Below are positions 1-8,818 of a DNA stretch of 64,000 nucleotides, one piece after another. Position numbers and translations under genes: made by a program. Origin of the DNA: REEB95 sp035632055. GTDB taxonomy: Bacteria > Pseudomonadota > Alphaproteobacteria > ATCC43930 > CGMCC-115725. The notes under the pieces are model-generated. The model searched no databases. It saw nothing but the letters and a program-made list of their open reading frames with translations, and had not been told where the DNA came from. Positions within the stretch are counted from its first letter, which is position 1. Each line of letters begins with the position of its first letter. The stretch lies in the NCBI GenBank assembly GCA_035632055.1, contig DASQHO010000006.1, forward strand, positions 1-64,000. Direction: 5' to 3'.

Positions 1-1546
1 GGTGCTCGCCGCTGCGCCGGATCAGCGTCGCATACTCCCGGTACCGCGCCGGCTGCGGACCGAACATCCCCTGCTCGATGATCTGCGAAAACCCAATCAC
101 CGCATTCAACGGCGTGCGCAATTCGTGGCTCATCGTCGCCAGAAACGAGCTCTTGGCGCGGTCGGCGCGTTCAGCAGTCTCGCGCGCCTGGCGTTCAAGG
201 CGCTCGCTGCGCCGCAGTGCCTCCTCCTGCTGCTTCAGGCGGGTGATATCAGTATAGAAACAAGCGGTGCCGCCATCGGCCGTGCGGCGTTCGCGCGTCA
301 ACAGCCAGCGCCCGTCGGTCAGGCGCTGCACGAGCTCTGCATTGGCTTCGCGATGCGCCGCCACGCGCCGCGCCACTAGCGACGTGCGCGAGCCTTCATC
401 GATGGCTTCGGCCCAGCCACCGCTTTCGGCAACGAGCCGGATGATGGTCTCGAAGCGCGCGCCGGGCACGACTAGCGGCTGCACCGACGGCGTGTAATAA
501 CCGACATAGGTGCGATTGCACAGCACCAGGCGATCGTCGGCGTCGTACAAGGCGAAGCCGCCGGGCGTGCTTTCGATCGCGTCGCGCAGTCGGTTCTCGG
601 CGGTGCTGCGGGCGCGTTCCTCGGCCGTCAGCCGCCACGCCAGCCACAGCGCGACCACCGTGACGACGGCGATGATCATGACGTCGAAGGCGACAAAATT
701 CCGGAAGGCCGGCGATTCGCCTGGCGCGATGCCGGTGACGACCATCTCGAGCGGGAAGCCTTGTATCGCGCGGATGGTCATCGCGTTGAGTTGCGGTCGA
801 GTCAGCAGCGCCCGGACCATGGCGCGCGCATCGATCGACGCGTCGCGTGTATTGTCCGCAAGAATCGATTGGTCGTCGGCGCGAATCAGAAAATCCTTAG
901 CCACGCTTGTGGTGCTATCCGGGCTTGTCAGCTGCGATAGATCGACCATGGCGACAACGGCACCGATGCGCGTGTCGAGATGATCGAGAATTGGCCGGCT
1001 CATGCTGAAAGTCGGCGCACCGTCGGCGCCGGTTTCCGGACGGCCGATGAATGGGCGCTTAAGGTTGGTCGCTTGCAGCTGCTTGAAAAGAGGGCGGTCG
1101 GCAAGGTTGCGTGGCGCCGGCGGATAATGCGCCGAATCGAGGACCACGGTGCCGTTCCGGTCGAGAACCAGGAGATCGCGCACATGTGGCAGGCGCATGC
1201 TCTCGTTCTCAATCAGCGCCTGATCGCCGGCATTCAGCGGGCCCGCGACAATCCGGTTCTCGAGCTTGGTCGCGACCGTCTCGAGCGCGAGATCGATCGT
1301 CGTGAGCGTGTGGCTCGCCTGGTCCGCGAGCATGGTTGCGGTTGCGTCGCGCGCCTCGGCTTCGCGCTCGGCGGTCGTCGAGTAGAAGTGATAGACGAAT
1401 ACGCCATTGGCGCCATGCAGCAGTGCCACCAGCAGGATGGTGACCACCAGGATGCGCGGTGCAAGCCGCCGTCCGCGTGTCCCGTCGACAATACCGACCG
1501 ACGCGCGGCTCGGGTCAGTCCGCCTGATCAAGCGCCACACAGTCAT
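1..1546 (-). CDS. Membrane sensor histidine kinase with Cache-like and PAS regions (3' end outside window)
   Basis: The reading frame on the minus strand is open from an ATG at 1546 to the window edge, giving about 515 residues. Residues 31-54 form a first membrane helix, about 55-280 an extracytoplasmic region of Cache/PDC size, and about 280-303 a second helix. A PAS-like segment follows, ending in the FYTDITRLKQQEEALRRSER linker. Then comes a HisKA dimerisation box with SHELRTPLN, whose phospho-accepting histidine is about residue 474. The catalytic HATPase domain lies beyond position 1. It should autophosphorylate in response to a periplasmic ligand and pass phosphate to a regulator not seen here. 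Signal and partner are unknown. It is divergent from the PLP enzyme at 1668. The start is chosen as the first ATG before the helix; its ribosome site is weak. Confidence 0.85.
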   Translation of the reverse strand, partial: MTVWRLIRRTDPSRASVGIVDGTRGRRLAPRILVVTILLVALLHGANGVFVYHFYSTTAEREAEARDATATMLADQASHTLTTIDLALETVATKLENRIVAGPLNAGDQALIENESMRLPHVRDLLVLDRNGTVVLDSAHYPPAPRNLADRPLFKQLQATNLKRPFIGRPETGADGAPTFSMSRPILDHLDTRIGAVVAMVDLSQLTSPDSTTSVAKDFLIRADDQSILADNTRDASIDARAMVRALLTRPQLNAMTIRAIQGFPLEMVVTGIAPGESPAFRNFVAFDVMIIAVVTVVALWLAWRLTAEERARSTAENRLRDAIESTPGGFALYDADDRLVLCNRTYVGYYTPSVQPLVVPGARFETIIRLVAESGGWAEAIDEGSRTSLVARRVAAHREANAELVQRLTDGRWLLTRERRTADGGTACFYTDITRLKQQEEALRRSERLERQARETAERADRAKSSFLATMSHELRTPLNAVIGFSQIIEQGMFGPQPARYREYATLIRRSGEH

Positions 1547-1648
1547 CCTCGGTGCGAGAGGCAAAAATCCTTACCGTCCCAACGTAGCGGGGTCGGACTT
1601 ATCACGGAGTTAACCCCTTCGAACGCGATCACGATTATGCTTAAAAAA

Positions 1649-1661
1649 CTCTGAATCAGAG
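1649..1661. promoter_or_regulatory. Perfect short dyad before the 1668 gene
   Basis: CTCTGA and TCAGAG form perfect 6-bp arms around a single central A, preceded by an A-rich tract. The dyad ends six bases before the TTG start at 1668, so a bound protein or a folded transcript could affect initiation. It is short enough to arise by chance; no regulator can be named. Confidence 0.3.
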
Positions 1662-1667
1662 CTTGTC

Positions 1668-2816
1668 TTGGCCGAATCCCAGCCTGTAAGCCCTAACGCC
1701 GAACTCCTCGGCCGCCGCGGCGGCCGATTCCAGCTCGATACGCCCGCCTTGGTGGTCGATCGTCCGGCGCTTGATCGCAATATCGCGGCGATGGCGGCAC
1801 ATGCACGTGCCACCGGCATCGCGCTGCGGCCGCACGTCAAGACGCACAAATCCGTTGCCATCGCGCGCCGCCAAGTGGCCGCCGGCGCACTCGGCGTGTC
1901 GTGCGTCACACTCGGCGAGGCCGAGATCATGGTGCGTGCCGGCATCCCCGGCGTGCATCTGACTTCGCCGCCGGTGGCCGCACCGAAATTGACGCGGCTG
2001 GCGGCGCTGGCGCGCGCGCAACATCACGGTCTCAGTGTCGTCGTCGATCACGCCGACACCATCGCGGCGCTAAGCGGAGCGTTGCGTGATCAACCGGCGC
2101 CGCTTTCGGTCCTGGTCGACGTCGACGCTGGCCAGGGCCGCACCGGCTGCGATTTCGAAGCCGCGCCGGCTTTGGCGCGCGCGGTGCGGGCTGCGCCGGG
2201 CCTCAGCTTCGCCGGCATCCAGGCCTATGCCGGTCACTTGCAGCACGTTCCGGTCCGGATTGAGCGGCGCGAGCGCAGCCTGCGCCTTGCCGATCGGCTG
2301 CGCGCGCTGCTCCGTCAGTTGGGGGCGGACGATCTGCCGCCGCCGATCGTCACCGGCGGCGGTACCGGCACCTTCGATCTCGATCCCGAATCGCGGGTGT
2401 TTACTGAGTTGCAGGTTGGCTCCTACGTCTTCATGGATGTCGAATACCTGCGCGCGCTTGCCGACGGCCGCAATGCGCCGCCGTTCGAGACCGCCTTGTT
2501 CGTGGCGACGGCGGTTATCGGCGTCAATCAGCCGGCCTATGTGGTGACCGACGCCGGCCTCAAGAGCTTCGCCACCGATGGTCCGCGGCCCGAGCCGGCG
2601 CTCGGCGCGCCGCCGGGAAGCCGCTACGAGTTCTTCGGCGACGAGCATGGCAAGCTGTTCGTGCCGGCCGACGCCGCCCGTCCCGCGCTCGGCACCGTGA
2701 TCGAATGCGTCACGCCGCATTGCGATCCAACCGTCAACCTGCACGATTGGTATCACGTGGCCGACGGCGATACGCTGGTCGAGATCTGGCCCATCGATGC
2801 GCGCGGCAAGCGCTAA
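1668..2816 (+). CDS. PLP-dependent D-threonine aldolase / D-serine dehydratase-like enzyme (DSD1 family)
   Basis: The 382-residue protein has the alanine-racemase-type barrel expected of D-threonine aldolases and the related metal-dependent D-serine dehydratases. RPHVKTHK near residues 54-61 places the PLP lysine at about Lys58. PHCDPT near 350-355 supplies the His and Asp (about 351 and 353) that bind the divalent metal in this family. Members cleave beta-hydroxy-D-amino acids to glycine plus aldehyde, or dehydrate D-serine; the sequence alone does not separate these. The TTG start is used because no in-frame ATG lies near the conserved N-terminus; the next ATG would remove family sequence. 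The ribosome site is weak. It faces a RidA homologue and a sugar-acid dehydratase tail to tail, which suggests small-molecule catabolism. Confidence 0.85.
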   Translation: MAESQPVSPNAELLGRRGGRFQLDTPALVVDRPALDRNIAAMAAHARATGIALRPHVKTHKSVAIARRQVAAGALGVSCVTLGEAEIMVRAGIPGVHLTSPPVAAPKLTRLAALARAQHHGLSVVVDHADTIAALSGALRDQPAPLSVLVDVDAGQGRTGCDFEAAPALARAVRAAPGLSFAGIQAYAGHLQHVPVRIERRERSLRLADRLRALLRQLGADDLPPPIVTGGGTGTFDLDPESRVFTELQVGSYVFMDVEYLRALADGRNAPPFETALFVATAVIGVNQPAYVVTDAGLKSFATDGPRPEPALGAPPGSRYEFFGDEHGKLFVPADAARPALGTVIECVTPHCDPTVNLHDWYHVADGDTLVEIWPIDARGKR

Positions 2817-2817
2817 G

Positions 2818-3198
2818 CTATTTCGCCGCGAAAGCTTCGACCTCCACCAGCCATTCGGACCTGACCAGCGATTGCACTACGACGGTGGTCGAAATCGGCC
2901 GCGCGGCGCCGAGGATCTTCGCGCGCACTTCGCTGTAGCCGGCGATGTTCTCTTGCTTCGTCAGATAATTGGTAACCTTGACCAGGTTCTCAATGCCCAT
3001 ACCGGCGGATTCAAGGACGTTGATGATATTGCGCCAAACCTGTTCGGATTGGGCTTTGATGCCTTGCGGCACCGTGCCGTCCTTGGCCACCGGAATCTGG
3101 CCGGCAATGAATAGGACACGCTGTCCGGCCGGAATTTCGACGCCCAGGCTATAGGGGCCGTTTGGCGGCGGTGACGCCGCCGGGTTGTGGATTTTCAT
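2818..3198 (-). CDS. RidA/YjgF/YER057c family protein
   Basis: This 126-residue protein has the compact chorismate-mutase-like fold pattern of Rid proteins, including the GQIP turn, the helix around NIINVLESAG and the C-terminal VEVEAFA strand. Canonical RidA hydrolyses reactive enamines and imines released by PLP dehydratases, using an arginine in a PARS-type motif. Here the corresponding stretch reads ARPISTTVVV and no arginine falls at that site, so it probably belongs to a Rid subgroup without that activity. It lies 18 bp downstream of the IlvD/Edd gene on the same strand and is likely co-transcribed with it. It ends one base after the convergent PLP gene. Confidence 0.88.
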   Translation of the reverse strand: MKIHNPAASPPPNGPYSLGVEIPAGQRVLFIAGQIPVAKDGTVPQGIKAQSEQVWRNIINVLESAGMGIENLVKVTNYLTKQENIAGYSEVRAKILGAARPISTTVVVQSLVRSEWLVEVEAFAAK

Positions 3199-3216
3199 GC
3201 TCTGTCCTCCTATGGG

Positions 3217-4908
<1,692 letters not shown>

Positions 4909-5060
4909 GCGCGTCTCCGCCAGGCAAGGGCCGCCGGAATGCGGCGGCGCCATCGAAAACCCCGGCGCGCAGGGTGTCAACCGGCTGTCGCCGCACGTCC
5001 ACCGGGCTTGGGCGCGCTGCGTGCCGTCGGTATAATGCCGGCGCGACGAGCGGAGGCTGA

Positions 5061-5894
5061 ATGAAAGCGATCCTCGCGGTGGTGGGCGACGGAGCCGCCG
5101 AATCTGTGCTCGAAACCGCGATTCTTGCCGCGCGCCGGTTCGATGGCAAGATCACCGGCCTCAACGCGCTGGCCAGCGAATATGCCGTCGTCTTCGGCGG
5201 CGAGATGGGATTCTCGATCTCGTCCGAGGTCGATCGCACGCTCGAGCGCGAAGGCGCCGAGCGGCGCGAGCAGGCGCGCAACCTGTTCAACACGGTGATG
5301 CGCAAGCACGGCATCGCTGCCGGCGGCGCCGGCGTGACCGCAGAATGGCGTGAGGAGACCGGACGGCAAAGCGTCATCGTCGGCACGCTCGGGCGGGTCT
5401 ACGACCTGATCGTCGTCGAGCAGCCCGACAAGGCGGCGTCGTTCGCCGAAGCGACGCTTGAAGACGCGTTGTTCGAAAGCGGTCGACCGGTATTGATGGC
5501 GCCGAAAACGCCGACCCCGACCGTGGGCGAACGCGTGCTGGTGGCGTGGAACGGCAGCACCGAAACGGCGCGCACCGTCGCTGCGGCAATGCCATTCCTC
5601 CAGCGCGCCGCCCGCGTCGAAGTCGTCAGCGTTGCCAGCGCCTTCGTACCGGGACCGAGCGGCGAGGAGCTGGTGCGTAATTTCAAGGCGCACGGCATCA
5701 CGGCGGTGTCGCGCCATATCGCTATCGGCAACAAGCCCGCCGGAGAGATCTTCCTCGACGAGGCGCGCGCCATGCAGGCAGACCTGCTGATCAAGGGCGC
5801 CTACACACAAAGTCGGTTGCGGCAAATGATCTTCGGCGGCGCGACGCGGCACGTCATCCTTAATGCCGGTATACCGGTTCTGCTCGCGCACTGA
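5061..5894 (+). CDS. Tandem universal stress protein (UspA family)
   Basis: The 277-residue protein contains two Usp domains, about 1-150 and 158-277. The second ends with a GAYTQSRLRQMIFGGATRHV segment that matches the ATP-binding G-2x-G-9x-G pattern, followed by the usual PVLLAH tail. The first domain lacks an obvious copy of that loop, so nucleotide binding is probably confined to the C-terminal half. Such proteins are cytoplasmic and induced by stress or growth arrest; no partner is evident. It is divergent from the IlvD/Edd gene and followed after 100 bp by a GGDEF gene. Confidence 0.85.
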   Translation: MKAILAVVGDGAAESVLETAILAARRFDGKITGLNALASEYAVVFGGEMGFSISSEVDRTLEREGAERREQARNLFNTVMRKHGIAAGGAGVTAEWREETGRQSVIVGTLGRVYDLIVVEQPDKAASFAEATLEDALFESGRPVLMAPKTPTPTVGERVLVAWNGSTETARTVAAAMPFLQRAARVEVVSVASAFVPGPSGEELVRNFKAHGITAVSRHIAIGNKPAGEIFLDEARAMQADLLIKGAYTQSRLRQMIFGGATRHVILNAGIPVLLAH

Positions 5895-5951
5895 TCGTCG
5901 CGTCGAACGTCGATTTCGCCGGCGAACAGCCTTAACGCTTAAGAGTTTGAT

Positions 5952-5988
5952 AAATCCCCGCGACGTAATCTCGCCGCGTTGGGGGTTT
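5952..5988 (+). promoter_or_regulatory. Potential stem covering the ribosome site of the GGDEF gene
   Basis: AAATCCCC (5952-5959) can pair with GGGGGTTT (5981-5988), eight pairs including one U-G, across a 21-nt loop. The 3' arm contains the GGGGG that is the only good ribosome site for the ATG at 5995. Folding would mask it. It does not resemble a c-di-GMP riboswitch. This is a candidate translation-control element, read by eye only. Confidence 0.3.
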
Positions 5989-5994
5989 GGATTC

Positions 5995-7032
5995 ATGGGT
6001 GAACGCTGCGACGCCGACGAACAAATTTGCGGTCCGGACCGGATCGCGGACGATACGACGGATGCGCCGCCCGACACCTTGACACTCGATGAAGCGCGTC
6101 GCCGCGATTGCATTCTGCGCCACGTAGTACGTGCGGTGCGCGACGAGTTGCAGCCGGAAGGCGCGCTGACCGCGATCCTCGCCGCACTCGGACTCGCGTT
6201 GACCACGACCGGTGGCATGGTTCTGCGCCACGGCGCCGGCGGGTCGCCGAGCGTCGCGGCGAGTTGGGGCACGAAGCCACCAGCCGCCGCGCTCGCAGCG
6301 GTGCGTGCCGGATTGGATCGTGACGGTGGTGCGGCACTGGCGCACGGTGCAGCGCAGGTCGCGGCACAGGCCGTGATCTATCGCGGCGAGAGCAACGGTA
6401 CGCTGCTGCTGTGGCGCTGCGGTGCGCCGGAAACTTTTTCTGCCGCCGAACGCGCACTACTCGGCGAAGTCGCCGATCACCTTGGCATCGTGTTGGCGCA
6501 AATCGAAGCACGCGAACGAATCGACCATCTCGCCCGCACCGATCATCTCACCGGCCTCGCCAATCGGGCCGCGTTCTTCGATGAATTCGCACGGCGTCTC
6601 AGCCGTCTCGACCGCAACCGTCCGTCGGCTGCGCTGCTCTATGTCGATGTCGCCAATCTCAAGCGCGTCAATGCGTTGCGCGGACCCGACACGGGAGACG
6701 CCGCACTGGCGGCGCTGTCTGGGCTGCTGCGCGAGCATACGCGGCCCGGCGACCTGATCGCGCGTTTCGGTGGCGGCGAGTTCGTATTGTGGATCGAGCG
6801 CATCGACGCCGCCGGCGCTCGCGCCCGCGCGGCGGCTCTGGCGGCGGCCGCGGCGCGGCTGGCGCCGTTCGCCGGCAGTGCCGAGCCGTCGTTTGGCGTC
6901 AGCGTCGGCGTCGCGCCATTCGATCCGGCGCGCAATGAAACTGTGATGCAACTGGTGTTGCGCGCCGCTTCCGACGCGGCGCGGACAAAAGAACAGGGAG
7001 GCGAGCCATGGCCCACCTCCCTGCCGGCTTAG
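5995..7032 (+). CDS. GAF-GGDEF diguanylate cyclase
   Basis: The 345-residue protein should make cyclic di-GMP from two GTP. An N-terminal GAF-like region (about 40-185) is followed by DHLTGLANR and a GGDEF domain whose active loop is RFGGGEF, with GGGEF at residues 259-263. This is a one-residue variant of GGDEF; GG(D/E)EF is the canonical active form, so the Gly at position three needs caution. An allosteric inhibition motif RPGD sits exactly five residues upstream (250-253), so product feedback is likely retained. No membrane segment is seen. The open frame reaches back to 5863 into usp, but the ATG at 5995 has a GGGGG site 10 bases upstream and starts the plausible protein. Confidence 0.85.
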   Translation: MGERCDADEQICGPDRIADDTTDAPPDTLTLDEARRRDCILRHVVRAVRDELQPEGALTAILAALGLALTTTGGMVLRHGAGGSPSVAASWGTKPPAAALAAVRAGLDRDGGAALAHGAAQVAAQAVIYRGESNGTLLLWRCGAPETFSAAERALLGEVADHLGIVLAQIEARERIDHLARTDHLTGLANRAAFFDEFARRLSRLDRNRPSAALLYVDVANLKRVNALRGPDTGDAALAALSGLLREHTRPGDLIARFGGGEFVLWIERIDAAGARARAAALAAAAARLAPFAGSAEPSFGVSVGVAPFDPARNETVMQLVLRAASDAARTKEQGGEPWPTSLPA

Positions 7033-7045
7033 TTCACACTTTCGC

Positions 7046-7061
7046 GTGGCGGTATCGCCAC
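7046..7061. terminator. Short hairpin between convergent genes
   Basis: GTGGCG and CGCCAC form a perfect 6-bp stem with a GTAT loop inside the 30-bp gap between the converging GGDEF and OmpA-lipoprotein genes. The + strand continues CCTTATT, a weak T tract. The position suits a bidirectional terminator; the poor T run leaves doubt. Confidence 0.5.
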
Positions 7062-7062
7062 C

Positions 7063-7962
7063 TTATTCGAAGTTGATGACGACCACGCGATTGCGGGGCT
7101 CGCGGACACCATCGGGCGTCGGCACCAGCGGCTGACGCTTACCGACCCAACGCTCGTCGATCCGGCCGGCGGTCACACCCTCCCGTTGCAGCTGAGCGCG
7201 AACCGTGTCGGCCCGGCGATGCGACAGCCCCATATTGTAGGCGTCGGTGCCGGCGCGGTCGGTATGTCCGACCAGCATGATGCGCATATTCGGGTCGGCC
7301 TTGGCCTGCGCCACGACCTGTTGCAGGATCTGCAGCCCGTCCGGCGTCAGGTTGTATTTGTTGAAGTTGAAGTAGACCCGGAACTCATGCGCAGCCGCTA
7401 CTGGCTTGCCCTCGAGCTGTGCCAAGTTGGCGAAGAATTCGTTGTGGCAGGGGCTGGTCATCGCCGTCCACCACGATTTCTCCATGTGCGTCACCCAGCA
7501 GTCGAAATCGACCTGCGTGCGTGCGGCCAATTGCGGCTGCCGCTCGCGCGCACCGGCATCGAGCACCCTTACGAGCCGTGCCCGCGCGTCGTTCAGGATT
7601 TTCGGATAGCCTTCCTTCGCATCCCACGGCGTGACAATCGCCCAGTTGCCGACGTTTTCCGGCGGCACGATGGCGCCGTCTCCGGCCGCGAGGCTCTTGC
7701 GCGCGTAGTAATCCGAATCTTCGTAGTCGCCCTCGCGATTGAGCAGCACGCCGGCGAAATCGGCGTAGTCGTGTGCCAGTGCCTGGTTGAACGCGGTCGC
7801 GCCGCCGTTCGGCGCCGAGCTCTGCGCGTCCGGCAGCGTGACGTGATACGAGTAGTAATTGCCGCGCAGCGGTGGGCTGTACGACCAGCCGTCGCAACCG
7901 GCGATCAGCAACCCCACGGCCAGGAGGGCGAGATACCTGCCGAACGGATTCAGATTCTTCAT
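7063..7962 (-). CDS. OmpA-family peptidoglycan-binding outer-membrane lipoprotein
   Basis: From the ATG at 7962 the protein has 299 residues. It starts with a lipoprotein signal ending LLIAGC, so Cys23 should be lipidated. The middle (about 24-185) is a periplasmic region I do not recognise. The C-terminal 110 residues form an OmpA/Pal-like domain: YFNFNKYNLTPDG, then LVGHTDRAGTDAYNMGLSHR with the Asp and Arg that grip diaminopimelate, ending RNRVVVINFE. It should tether the outer membrane to peptidoglycan. The open frame continues upstream to 8073, but an AGGAATGGGG ribosome site and the signal peptide both point to 7962. It stands alone behind a long non-coding gap. Confidence 0.88.
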   Translation of the reverse strand: MKNLNPFGRYLALLAVGLLIAGCDGWSYSPPLRGNYYSYHVTLPDAQSSAPNGGATAFNQALAHDYADFAGVLLNREGDYEDSDYYARKSLAAGDGAIVPPENVGNWAIVTPWDAKEGYPKILNDARARLVRVLDAGARERQPQLAARTQVDFDCWVTHMEKSWWTAMTSPCHNEFFANLAQLEGKPVAAAHEFRVYFNFNKYNLTPDGLQILQQVVAQAKADPNMRIMLVGHTDRAGTDAYNMGLSHRRADTVRAQLQREGVTAGRIDERWVGKRQPLVPTPDGVREPRNRVVVINFE

Positions 7963-8346
7963 GGTTCGATCCCCATTCCTTGTTTTCAATCGTGCTCCGG
8001 CATGCGACGCGCAGTCGCTGCCGGGGCGATGTGATCTCTTCGCCAGCACCAAGCGTGACCAGTCAAAAATCACCTACTGAACGCGAGACGTTTCTGCGTT
8101 TGCGGAGTTTGCATCGCAGATGGGTCACCGTGATGTGGTGGCACGGTGACCGAGACCAAATGATGTCACGAATGATGGCTTTACTGTGTCGGTTCGCGCG
8201 AAGAGTCGAGGCTGTGGCACTAATGCCACGCGAAGCCATGGGTTTCTGTCACCGTTTTCGGTAATTCTCCGGATCGGTGGTGTGCCAGAGACATGCCGTC
8301 GTAGGCATACGCGCGATCGGTTGACCGCCGTGATCGGTGTGCGGCG
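7963..8346. other. 384-bp non-coding gap between ompA-like gene and hisI
   Basis: No credible gene lies here; the open frames have no family features. The gap must hold the hisI 3' end and the promoter of the OmpA-type lipoprotein. On the minus strand a TTGACT hexamer (8061-8066) could be a -35 element, though no good -10 follows. Two inverted repeats are present: a 10-bp dyad at 8123-8151 and GTGGCA/TGCCAC at 8214-8229. A further copy of GTCACCGT occurs at 8248-8255. Confidence 0.6.
8123..8151. promoter_or_regulatory. Perfect 10-bp dyad upstream of the OmpA-type lipoprotein
   Basis: GGTCACCGTG and CACGGTGACC are perfect inverted arms separated by 9 bases. No T tract follows on either strand, which argues against a terminator. 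It lies about 160 bp upstream of the lipoprotein start, and a third half-site, GTCACCGT, sits at 8248-8255. This looks more like an operator for a dimeric regulator than an RNA hairpin, but no regulator is identified. Confidence 0.45.
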
Positions 8347-8754
8347 TCAGCGCGTCTCGCCCGGTGCCGCCGCACCGCTCGGTTTCTGGATTTCGACCAG
8401 CGCACCATTGCGCGCCGCGCGGAAGAAGCAACTGCGTGTGCCGGTGTGACAGGCGACGCCGCTCTGATCGACGAGCACCAGCAGCGCATCGCCGTCGCAA
8501 TCGACGCGCAACTCGATCAGCCGCTGTACATGACCCGAGCTTTCGCCTTTGCGCCAGAGCTGCCGGCGCGAGCGCGACCAGTAGCAGATGCGCCCGCTCT
8601 TGAGCGTCTCCAGCACCGCGTCACGATTCATCCAGGCAAGCATCAGAACCTCGCCGCTGTCGTGCTGCTGCGCGACCGCCGGAATGAGTCCGTCGCTGCC
8701 GAAGCGCAGCGCCGCGAGCAGCTGTGACGCGTCTTGCGTCGCGCCATCGTTCAT
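8347..8754 (-). CDS. hisI: Phosphoribosyl-AMP cyclohydrolase
   Basis: HisI opens the adenine ring of phosphoribosyl-AMP in the third step of histidine synthesis, in the cytoplasm. The 135-residue length fits the monofunctional enzyme without a HisE domain. The magnesium site appears as DCDGDA, and the zinc-binding cysteines occur in that motif and in ACHTGTRSCFF. NRDAVLETLKSG and YWSRSRRQLWRKGESSGH are also typical. A GGGAG ribosome site precedes the ATG. It follows the Rieske gene by 64 bp on the same strand; no other his genes are nearby, so histidine genes are dispersed here. Confidence 0.95.
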   Translation of the reverse strand: MNDGATQDASQLLAALRFGSDGLIPAVAQQHDSGEVLMLAWMNRDAVLETLKSGRICYWSRSRRQLWRKGESSGHVQRLIELRVDCDGDALLVLVDQSGVACHTGTRSCFFRAARNGALVEIQKPSGAAAPGETR

Positions 8755-8818
8755 TGTCGATCTCCCGAGTATGCCGCACGCATTCTACCGTCCACCCGGC
8801 GGCGCGGCGAGAGGCGCG

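Noticed and set aside
5895..5994. c-di-GMP riboswitch before the GGDEF gene
   Set aside because: Only a simple stem is seen; the conserved GEMM core and tetraloop-receptor features are absent.
4977..6272. 431-codon minus-strand frame over the Usp and GGDEF genes
   Set aside because: It covers two recognised plus-strand genes and has no domain; shadow.
8214..8229. GTGGCA/TGCCAC hairpin as the hisI terminator
   Set aside because: It is too short, has no T tract on the minus strand, and lies over 100 bp past the hisI stop. It is mentioned only within the non-coding gap.
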